Below are positions 1 to 5,825 of a stretch of DNA of 5,825 nucleotides, one piece after another. This DNA comes from Sandarakinorhabdus sp. (lineage in GTDB: Bacteria > Pseudomonadota > Alphaproteobacteria > Sphingomonadales > Sphingomonadaceae). How positions within the stretch are numbered: the stretch's first letter is position 1; each line of letters begins with the position of its first letter. Under the pieces are notes generated by a model. It had not been told where the DNA came from. It searched no databases and saw nothing but the letters and a program-made list of their open reading frames with translations. The DNA lies in contig JALOSK010000228.1 of the NCBI GenBank assembly GCA_025458465.1, positions 1 through 5,825 on the forward strand, in the 5' to 3' direction. The position numbers were made by a program, and so were the translations under genes.

Positions 1-2997
1 CGGGACAGCGCGTTCGTGATCACCGCCTCTGGCCTCACCCGCGAAGTGCTGCTGTGGGACGTGGCGCGCCAGGTGATCATCGATCGCCTGCGCCTGCCGG
101 CAGCGGCCAGTTCCAACGCTGAAACCATGCGCCTGCACGCCATGCGGCTGAACGCTGATGGGCGCACGCTGCGCATCGAGGGCGAGGTGATCGACACCAG
201 CCAGGCCGATGGGCGGGCCGGGCGGGCCTATACGGTGGATGTGATCAGCCGCCAGGTGAAGATATTGCCTGCCCCTGCCCTTGCCCCGTTGCCGGCAGGC
301 AAGGCGCTTGCGCGCCTGCTGGACTGGATCACGGCGCTGGAGGTGATCTACGAGGACGGCACCGGCATGAGCGAGGCCGCGGCGCTGGCCGTGCTGCCGG
401 CACTGCCGCCTTCACCGGATGGTCAGTGGCAGATGGTGCGCGCCGCGCCCGGCTTTGCCTTGAAGGCCCGGGACGGCGAAGTGCGCAGCTTTGAACTGGC
501 CCAGGCCTTGCCGGGTATCGACAGTGCCGCCCTGTCTCCCGACGGCCGCACCCTTGGCATCGTGCACCTGCTGGCCGCCGAAAACAGCACGACCGTGGAC
601 ATTTACGACCTGCTGGCCGGCCGGCTGCAACGGCAGATCGAACTGAAGGGCACGCACAACAGGCTGGGCTGGATCGACCGCAATCGTTTCGTTGTGCACG
701 CCGAAGATGGTGACGACGATCCGCGCAACCAGGCGACGCGCGGCCAACCATCGCCCATGCTGATTGTCGATGCCGAAACCGGCAAGGTGATCAGCGAAGT
801 GGAACCGCGCTGCTTCGTGCGGCCGCTGCGCGATGGCAGCCTGGTGGGCGCCGGGCTGGCCAACTGCCGTCGGGGGGTGGGCAGTGATCGCGCGTTGGTG
901 CGGCTGGTGGACGGCAAGTGGACCCCCTTCATGGCCGAAAAACTGCCGCGCAACGTGCATGTTCGCGACATCGCTGCCAGCCCGCGCGGTGACAGAGTGG
1001 CGGTGCTGCAGCGCCAGGCCAACAAGGATCTGGTGATTTCCCGCATCGATCTGGCCACGGGTGACTATGTCGGCTTCATCCTCGATGCGTCTGCCGATAT
1101 CGGCAAGCTCGGCTTCTCCCCGGATGGCCGGCGGATTTGGCTGGCGGCGGAATGGCTGCCGGATGCGCCGGCGACAGCCGATGGCATGCCAGCAATCCGT
1201 GGTTTCGATGCGTCCGTTCTGTTGCCATCGGCCCTGGCCAGCGATGGCCGCCAGTTGCTGGCCAGCGGCCCGTTCGAGGAAAAGGTCGTGCGGATCGACA
1301 TTGCCAGCGGCGACACGCTGCCGCCGCTGGATTTTTCCGGCGCCGCGGCGGTGGGTTTCGTGCCGGGCCGGCCGCTGATTTGGGCGGCCTCCACCTTCAA
1401 TGGCCTGCGGCTGTTCGAAGATGCAGGCTTCGTGACGGTGGCGCCCGATGGACGGTATGACACCAATTATGGCCCGGATTCCGATGCGTTTCGCTGGGTG
1501 GCGGCCATTGCACCCTTTGAATCGCTGGCACCGCAAACCTTCATGCGTGACTTCTTCGAACCGAGGCTGACCGAAAAGGTGACGGATTGCACGGCCGCCG
1601 GCAACTGCGCCCGGACGCTGAAGCCATTGCCGTCCATTGCCGGGCTCAACCATCTGCTGCCGGTGGTGCAGGTGACAGACGTGCAGCTGGCCGATGAACC
1701 GGGGCAGGTTGTGGTGAAGGTGGCGGTGCGCGAAACCCGTGATCAGCGGTCGGGCCGGTCTTCGGGCATCTATGGCGTGAAGCTGCTGCTGAACGACCGG
1801 CAGGTCGAACAGGTGCCCGGCCATTTCGAACAGCCGCCAGCGCCGACCCTGACCGAGTGGCGCGAGGTCAACCGCATCACCGAGGTTGATGCCGCCGGTG
1901 TCTGGCAGGGCGAATTCCATGTTTCGGTGCCCACCCATCACGATGGCAAACCGATGCAGTTCGCCGCCTATGCCTTCAACAGTGACCGCGTGAAGAGCGA
2001 CACGGCGCGCCGCGCGTGGACACCGCCGGCGCCGGGTGTGATGGCCAAGCGCCCGCGCCGGGCCTATGTGGTGACCATCGGCGTCGATGATTATGCCGAA
2101 GCGCGGCTCAAGCTCGGCTATGCGGTGGCCGATGCCCGGCTGATCGCCGGTCGGCTGGCGCGCATTCCCGGCTATGAGATGCGCCACATCAGCCTGACCA
2201 GCGAGAGTGCGCCAGATGGCCGGATCCTGCGGCAGGTGACCCGCGACGACATCCGCGGTGTGCTGAGCTACCTCGCGGGCTTCCCGCCGGAAATGGACCA
2301 GCTGATCCGGCTGCAGGATGTCCACAAGGTGCGCGACCTTGACGCCACCAGCCCGGACGACATCGTGATCATCAGCTTTTCAGGCCACGGCTTTGCCGAT
2401 GCGGCCGGCAAGTTCGCGCTGGTGCCCTCGAACGCGCGCTGGCCGATGCACGGTTCCGGCCCGGATGCGGCAACGGTCATCTCGGCGGACGATCTCAGCG
2501 TCTGGCTGGGCTTCATGTCGGCGGCGGAAATCGCCTTCATCATCGATGCCTGCCATTCGGGTGCGGCCGTGGCGACGCCAGACTTCAAGCCCGGCCCGAT
2601 GGGGGATCCGGGCCTGGGCCAACTGGCGTTCGACAAGGGCCTGCGCATCCTGGCCGCCACCCAGGCCGGGGATTTGGCGCTGGAAAACAGCCAGCTGAAA
2701 CTGGGCTTCCTGACAGCGGCACTGGGCGAAGGCCTGGCCGAGGACACCGCCCCGGCGCCGGCCAACAAGGCCGATACCAACAGCGATGGCCGCGTGCTGC
2801 TGGACGAATGGCTGCGCTATGCCGTGGCGCGTTTGCCATCCCTGCACGAACTGGTGCGCAAGGGCGGCGGGCTGCAACTGGCGCGCGGCGTGCTGCTGGA
2901 AATGGAGGCGCTGGCAACACCGCCGCGCCTGCAGCAGCCCAGCCTGTTCGATTTCAACGCCGCCCCCTCCCCCGTCGCGCTGCGGGGGCAGCCATGA
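1..2997 (+). CDS. Beta-propeller caspase-family (C14) protease, 5'-truncated
   Basis: The frame is open from base 1, and GTG at 16 sits inside propeller sequence (…LLWDVARQ), so the true start is upstream of the window. I number residues from that GTG only for convenience. Nt 1 to about 1465 encode WD40/propeller-like repeats, with recurring SPDGR-type turns near 409, 535, 1117 and 1441. A beta-sandwich-like linker follows (about 1640-2040). The caspase-like domain starts at RAYVVTIGVDDY (2059). The catalytic dyad is intact: His791 in FSGHGF (codon 2386) and Cys846 in IDACHSG (codon 2551). Asp706 and Asp844 match the acidic S1-pocket residues of metacaspases, so Arg/Lys specificity is inferred. 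An EF-hand-like loop lies at 920-931. Four non-catalytic Cys fall in two close pairs (266/284, 525/531), which suits an exported protein, although any signal peptide would be outside the window. The stop overlaps the next start by ATGA. Family assignment is secure; substrate and role are unknown. Confidence 0.93.
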   Translation, partial: RDSAFVITASGLTREVLLWDVARQVIIDRLRLPAAASSNAETMRLHAMRLNADGRTLRIEGEVIDTSQADGRAGRAYTVDVISRQVKILPAPALAPLPAGKALARLLDWITALEVIYEDGTGMSEAAALAVLPALPPSPDGQWQMVRAAPGFALKARDGEVRSFELAQALPGIDSAALSPDGRTLGIVHLLAAENSTTVDIYDLLAGRLQRQIELKGTHNRLGWIDRNRFVVHAEDGDDDPRNQATRGQPSPMLIVDAETGKVISEVEPRCFVRPLRDGSLVGAGLANCRRGVGSDRALVRLVDGKWTPFMAEKLPRNVHVRDIAASPRGDRVAVLQRQANKDLVISRIDLATGDYVGFILDASADIGKLGFSPDGRRIWLAAEWLPDAPATADGMPAIRGFDASVLLPSALASDGRQLLASGPFEEKVVRIDIASGDTLPPLDFSGAAAVGFVPGRPLIWAASTFNGLRLFEDAGFVTVAPDGRYDTNYGPDSDAFRWVAAIAPFESLAPQTFMRDFFEPRLTEKVTDCTAAGNCARTLKPLPSIAGLNHLLPVVQVTDVQLADEPGQVVVKVAVRETRDQRSGRSSGIYGVKLLLNDRQVEQVPGHFEQPPAPTLTEWREVNRITEVDAAGVWQGEFHVSVPTHHDGKPMQFAAYAFNSDRVKSDTARRAWTPPAPGVMAKRPRRAYVVTIGVDDYAEARLKLGYAVADARLIAGRLARIPGYEMRHISLTSESAPDGRILRQVTRDDIRGVLSYLAGFPPEMDQLIRLQDVHKVRDLDATSPDDIVIISFSGHGFADAAGKFALVPSNARWPMHGSGPDAATVISADDLSVWLGFMSAAEIAFIIDACHSGAAVATPDFKPGPMGDPGLGQLAFDKGLRILAATQAGDLALENSQLKLGFLTAALGEGLAEDTAPAPANKADTNSDGRVLLDEWLRYAVARLPSLHELVRKGGGLQLARGVLLEMEALATPPRLQQPSLFDFNAAPSPVALRGQP
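2773..2808 (+). other. EF-hand-like calcium-binding loop
   Basis: The 12 codons read DTNSDGRVLLDE. Asp, Asn and Asp occupy loop positions 1, 3 and 5, Gly position 6, Val position 8 and Glu position 12, which is the canonical EF-hand loop pattern. The loop lies after the caspase fold of the first gene and is followed by WLRYA, a helix-like stretch. Similar D-x-N-x-D-G loops followed by an acidic/helical segment occur in other bacterial caspase-family proteins, and many metacaspases need calcium. Calcium binding here is inferred. Only one loop is visible, so it would be an unpaired EF-hand or dockerin-like site. Confidence 0.6.
2984..2997 (+). promoter_or_regulatory. ATGA overlap and weak ribosome-binding site of gene 2
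   Basis: The ATG of gene 2 (2994-2996) overlaps the TGA of gene 1 (2995-2997). The only purine run upstream is five Gs at 2984-2988, about five bases before the ATG, which is a poor Shine-Dalgarno match. Translation of gene 2 therefore probably depends on re-initiation by ribosomes finishing gene 1. The overlap, together with the signal peptide that begins at this ATG, decides the start against in-frame ATGs further upstream. Confidence 0.65.
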
Positions 2998-4910
2998 GGC
3001 GCCTGGCAGCCTGCCTGCTGCTGGCGCTGGCCAGCCCAAGCACCGCCGATGCCGCCGTGCGGGCGGTGTTCGTGGGCATCGACACGTATGAGAATTCGCG
3101 CAAACCGGGCCGCAACACCGGCTTTGACAATCTGCTTGGCGCCGTGGCCGACGTGAACCGGATCAAGCAGGCCCTCGCCAGATCGCATGGGCTGCCACTG
3201 GATACGCCGGCCGCCGGTGGGTGCCGATCGGCCAATGCCCTATCCACAACGCTCACCAACGAATGCGCCACCAAGACCAACATCCTGGCGGCCTGGAACG
3301 AGGCCATCGCCGCCGCCAGCCCCGGCGACACGCTGATCCTCTATTTCGCCGGCCATGGATCGCGCTTCATCGACAGCAACGTGGGCGATCAGGTCAGCCG
3401 GCACAACAGCACGTTGATGGCCCATGATGCCCGCCGCGAAAACGCGCCATCCGGAGACATCATCGATCACGAGGTGCGGGCCGTGATCGATGCCGCCACG
3501 GCGCGCGGCATCCGAATGGTGACCTGGTTCGACAGCTGCAACAGCGGGACCGCCAGCCGCGATGGCCAATCGGTCAGCCGCACCGCACCCGATCTGCGTG
3601 TGCCAGGCCTGCAGCCGGTGGTGGCGCCGCGCCAATATGGCAATCTGGGGGCCTATCGTGTGCATATCGGCGCTGCCGGCGATGGCGAGGATGCGCTGGA
3701 AGTGGGCGGCGTGGGCAAGCGGGCCGGCGTGTTCACCACCGCGCTGGCCGCGGCGCTTGAGGCCACGCCCAATGCCAGCTTTGCCGATCTGGCCGCCCGC
3801 GTGGTGACCGATGTTGCCGCCCGCACCCAGGGCAAGCAGGTGCCGCATGCCGAAGGCGCCCTGCGTGCCACGCTGGGCGGCCCGGAAATCCGCCTGCCCC
3901 TGTTCGAAGCCGCGCAGGACAGCGGCTTGCCGGGCCGCCTGCGCCTTGCCGGGGGCAGCCTGGTTGGCGTCACGACCGGTTCAAGGTTCCAGATTTTCCC
4001 ATCCACCACCGATGCGCTCAAGGCCAGTGATGGCGCCCCGCTGCTCACCGCCCGCGTCACCGAACTGACGCCGGGTCAGGCGGTGCTGACACCGGAAACG
4101 CCGCTGCCGCCGGGCCTGCAGGGCCGGCTGGTGGCGCGCGAGATCGCCCATGATTTCGGCGGGCAGGTGCTGGCGCTTGCCGTGGGGGATGCCGCGGCCC
4201 TGCCGGCCGTGCGGAAACTGGGCTTCGTGCGCATTGATGATGCCGCCCCCTTCGCGCTGTTGCCCGCGGCGGACGGCATGCGCCTGCGCGGGCCTGATGG
4301 CGGGGAACTGGCCACGCTGCCGCCGCCCGGCGCGCCCGAATTCGGGCTGCGGCTGGCATCGGCGCTGGAAAAGATCGCCCGCGTGGAACGTTGGTTCACG
4401 ATCGTGCAGGAACGCCCCGGCGTGAGCCTGTGTGTCGAACCGGTGATGCCCGATACCGATTTCGATCCGGCCTGGTGCCGGACACCAGCGGACGGCGAAC
4501 CGGTGCTGAAACGGTTGCAGCCGGCCAATTTCGGTGTGGTCAATGAAGCGACCGGCCGGCGCCATGTCTATGTGCTGGCGATCGGCCGGCGATATTCCGT
4601 CACGCTGGTGCTGCCGGCCTTTGGCGCCATTGAGCCCGATCTTGACCCCGGCCAGGCCATTGTGCGGCCACCGGGACAGCGCCTGCGCCCCAGCGAGGCG
4701 GGCGCGCTGCGCTTTGTCGTGCTGTCCAGCGACCAGCCGCTGAACGCGGCCGCGCTGGAACAATCGGGCACGGACGTGGCCGATCTGGAAGCCTGCAGCA
4801 GCCCGGTGGCGCGGGTGTTCTGCCTGGGTTCGAACCGCGCGCGCGCCGGGGGCTGGCAACCGCTGCGCGAATGGTCGGCCGCGATGGTCACAGCGAGGGT
4901 GGAACCATGA
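2994..4910 (+). CDS. Exported metacaspase-like caspase-family (C14) protease
   Basis: This is a 638-residue protein starting at the ATGA overlap. Residues 1-20 form a Sec signal peptide: MRR, then a Leu/Ala core, then STADA, with likely cleavage before AVRAVFVG. The caspase-like core spans about 22-300. His121 lies in YFAGHGS (codon 3354) and Cys182 in FDSCNSGT (codon 3537), so the dyad is intact. Asn183 replaces the His usual in DSCHSG. Asp53 and Asp180 match the metacaspase S1 acids, so Arg/Lys cleavage is inferred. A p10-like segment (GVFTTALAAALE) lies near 245-256. Residues 300-638 look all-beta: first a GSLVGVTTGSRFQIF module, then a segment ending in YVLAIGRRYSVTLVLP that vaguely resembles the DUF4384-like domains found behind bacterial caspases (weak match). 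Six non-catalytic Cys form three close pairs (77/91, 480/495, 601/610), fitting disulfides outside the cytoplasm. It is coupled to both neighbours by ATGA overlaps. The substrate is unknown; the S1 proenzyme downstream is a candidate. Confidence 0.94.
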   Translation: MRRLAACLLLALASPSTADAAVRAVFVGIDTYENSRKPGRNTGFDNLLGAVADVNRIKQALARSHGLPLDTPAAGGCRSANALSTTLTNECATKTNILAAWNEAIAAASPGDTLILYFAGHGSRFIDSNVGDQVSRHNSTLMAHDARRENAPSGDIIDHEVRAVIDAATARGIRMVTWFDSCNSGTASRDGQSVSRTAPDLRVPGLQPVVAPRQYGNLGAYRVHIGAAGDGEDALEVGGVGKRAGVFTTALAAALEATPNASFADLAARVVTDVAARTQGKQVPHAEGALRATLGGPEIRLPLFEAAQDSGLPGRLRLAGGSLVGVTTGSRFQIFPSTTDALKASDGAPLLTARVTELTPGQAVLTPETPLPPGLQGRLVAREIAHDFGGQVLALAVGDAAALPAVRKLGFVRIDDAAPFALLPAADGMRLRGPDGGELATLPPPGAPEFGLRLASALEKIARVERWFTIVQERPGVSLCVEPVMPDTDFDPAWCRTPADGEPVLKRLQPANFGVVNEATGRRHVYVLAIGRRYSVTLVLPAFGAIEPDLDPGQAIVRPPGQRLRPSEAGALRFVVLSSDQPLNAAALEQSGTDVADLEACSSPVARVFCLGSNRARAGGWQPLREWSAAMVTARVEP

Positions 4911-4912
4911 TG
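4895..4912 (+). promoter_or_regulatory. Ribosome-binding site and ATGA overlap of gene 3
   Basis: GAGGGTGGA (4895-4903) is a good Shine-Dalgarno-like purine run, with AGGG ending seven bases before ATG 4907. That ATG overlaps the TGA of gene 2 (4908-4910), and a second in-frame ATG follows directly at 4910. This supports a start at 4907 or 4910 rather than the in-frame ATG at 4871, which has no purine run before it and would put 12 non-signal residues ahead of the signal peptide. Confidence 0.7.
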
Positions 4913-4996
4913 CAATCTGTTGCCCTTGGCGCCGCGGCCATCCTGCTCGTGGCGGCGCAGCCCGCCACCGAACCCCAGCCGGTGGTGCCGGCGCCT

Positions 4997-5032
4997 GCGG
5001 CACCAGCAGCGCCACCGGCAGCGCCACCGGCA
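4997..5032 (+). repeat. 12-bp in-frame tandem repeat in the S1 pro-region
   Basis: GCGCCACCGGCA occurs twice, exactly and in direct succession (5009-5020 and 5021-5032). A third copy with 10 of 12 matches precedes it (4997-5008). The unit is four codons, so copy-number changes keep the frame and just lengthen or shorten the Ala-Pro-Pro-Ala linker between the signal peptide and the protease domain. It is probably a flexible spacer, prone to slippage but not the cause of the downstream frameshift. Confidence 0.8.
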
Positions 5033-5296
5033 GCAGAAACTCCGCCGTCCCCCGCGAATGACAACACGGGGTCTCGCGTGGTGCGCGGCACGCCCGCGCT
5101 GCCCGGCACCGCGCCCTGGCAGGTGCAGCTGTTCACCACGGTCAAGCTGACCCGGGCCGCACTGCGCGCCGATGCCACCCTGCGCGACGACGACGAGAAC
5201 AAGAAGTTCCTTCACCTGATGGAGCCATGGGAGCGCGACCATCGCTGCGGCGCCGTGCTGATCGACGAGGGCTGGGCCCTGACCGCCGCCCATTGT

Positions 5297-5338
5297 TTCG
5301 TCAACACCAGGGACCGGCGATGCGGGTGGAACGGGTGA
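5297..5338 (+). other. Frameshift/deletion junction in the S1 protease gene
   Basis: Homology to S1 proteases follows frame 2 through TAAHCFVN (to about 5305) and resumes in frame 1 at MRVERVIVHGDY (from 5320). Between them only about 14 bases remain where the family has the first-barrel strand with its VRLG-like sequence. Net loss must be 1 modulo 3. No X-XXY-YYZ slippery heptamer is present before the TGA at 5336, so programmed -1 frameshifting is not supported. The exact junction cannot be placed without an intact homologue. Confidence 0.72.
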
Positions 5339-5825
5339 TCGTCCACGGGGATTACAGTCGCACGGGCAGCAGGCAGCATGACATCGCGCTGATCCGGCTG
5401 GTGGCGACGGCAGACACCGACATGGCCGTGGCCGCCAACGCCCGCCCGGTGCGGCTGCCCGAGGCGGACGGCCGGCCGCTGGGACCTGCCGATACGCTCA
5501 AGGTAACGGGCTGGGGCAACACGGGAGAGCGCGAGGCGGGGGCGTCCCGCGATGTGGATGGGCTGCCGCTGCGCAAGTCGCCGGTGCTGCTGGAAGGGCT
5601 GCAGGCACTTCAGGATCCGGCCCGCTGCGCGGCGGTGGCCAGTTTGCGCGACACGATGAACCCCGGCGTGCTGTGCGTTGGCGCCGGCGACGGCCGCGGG
5701 CAGGACAGTTGCCAGGGCGACAGCGGCGGGCCGCTCACCCGGCGCGGCGTGCTGTTCGGGCTGGTCAGCGGCGGCGAAGGCTGCGGTGTGACGGGCCGGC
5801 CGGCCCTCTACACCAACGTCGCCCA

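Larger units (their letters stand above)
4907..5825 (+). pseudogene. Trypsin-like S1A serine protease, frameshifted, 3' end outside window
   Basis: The first part reads in frame 2 from ATG 4907 to TGA 5336-5338. It holds a hydrophobic signal peptide (MMQSVALGAAAILLVAAQPA, with no Lys/Arg at its N-terminus), an Ala/Pro-rich pro-region, a zymogen site SR|VVRG (Arg at 5075), PWQVQLF, then a charged insertion of about 30 residues, and CGAVL with catalytic His in LTAAHC (codon 5291). The rest reads in frame 1, which is open from 5062 to the window end. It holds ERVIVHGDY, catalytic Asp in HDIALIRL (5380), VTGWGNTG, and catalytic Ser in DSCQGDSGGP (5722). Asp189 (5704) predicts Arg/Lys cleavage. 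Cys pairs 42-58, 168-182 and 191-220 are all present. His and Asp codons are 89 nt apart, against about 135 in typical S1A enzymes, so about 46 nt appear deleted. All triad residues survive, which implies a recent lesion or a sequence error. As given, frame 2 yields only 143 residues without Asp or Ser. Confidence 0.85.

Noticed and set aside
412..2325. Antisense open frame of 637 codons opposite gene 1
   Set aside because: It lies fully opposite a gene with clear protein motifs, is rich in His, Arg, Gln and Gly without recognisable domains, and is the expected shadow of GC-biased codon positions in high-GC DNA.
2808..2993. N-terminal extension of gene 2 from the in-frame ATG at 2808
   Set aside because: It would overlap the end of gene 1 by 190 bases and bury the signal peptide beginning at 2994. 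Its translation is low-complexity Arg/Ala sequence read out of frame from gene 1.
3003..3014. LAAC lipobox at residues 4-7 of gene 2
   Set aside because: The Cys is only seven residues from the start, with no hydrophobic stretch before it. A normal type I signal peptide with a cleavage site after ADA fits better.
3981..5027. Antisense open frame of 348 codons opposite genes 2 and 3
   Set aside because: Composition is again typical of a GC shadow (Arg, His, Gln, Ala), no motif is recognisable, and it crosses a gene junction that is well supported on the + strand.
5297..5338. Programmed -1 ribosomal frameshift rescuing the S1 protease
   Set aside because: No slippery heptamer is present, only a weak 5-bp stem (5326-5330 with 5342-5346) lies nearby, and slipping would still leave the His-Asp segment about 15 residues short.
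5320..5825. Downstream frame-1 part of the S1 gene as a separate gene starting at ATG 5320
   Set aside because: It would lack the catalytic His, the first barrel strands and any signal peptide, and no purine-rich ribosome-binding site precedes it. It is the second half of a broken gene.

Overview
The window is a dense, very GC-rich coding block, all on the + strand, with no non-coding gaps. The base composition, the GC-ending codons and the absence of any leader between genes fit a high-GC proteobacterium. A sphingomonad-type alphaproteobacterium is my best guess, but that is an impression from composition and protein style, not something the window proves.

Layout: (1) nt 1-2997 is the 3' part of a large gene for a caspase-family (peptidase C14) protein, with an N-terminal WD40/beta-propeller-like region, a beta-sandwich linker, a caspase-like domain with an intact His/Cys dyad, and a C-terminal EF-hand-like loop. 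Its 5' end lies outside the window. (2) nt 2994-4910 is a complete gene for a second caspase-family protein. It has a signal peptide, a metacaspase-like core (AGHGS and DSCNSGT motifs), and a long C-terminal half I cannot name with certainty. (3) nt 4907-5825 is a trypsin-like (S1A) serine protease gene running off the 3' edge. The catalytic His is in one frame and the catalytic Asp and Ser are in another, so the gene as given is broken by a frameshift. The lesion also appears to have removed roughly 15 codons between His and Asp.

Both gene junctions are ATGA overlaps, so the three proteases look co-transcribed and translationally coupled. Genes 2 and 3 encode exported proteins, and gene 1 has paired cysteines that suit an extracytoplasmic location. 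Both caspase-like domains keep the acidic residues that set Arg/Lys preference in metacaspases, and the S1 protein carries an Arg|Val zymogen activation site after an Ala/Pro-rich pro-region. This suggests a testable idea: an exported orthocaspase-to-trypsin zymogen cascade, now damaged at its trypsin end in this sequence (or misread there). No mobile element, tRNA/rRNA, CRISPR array, origin or terminator was seen.
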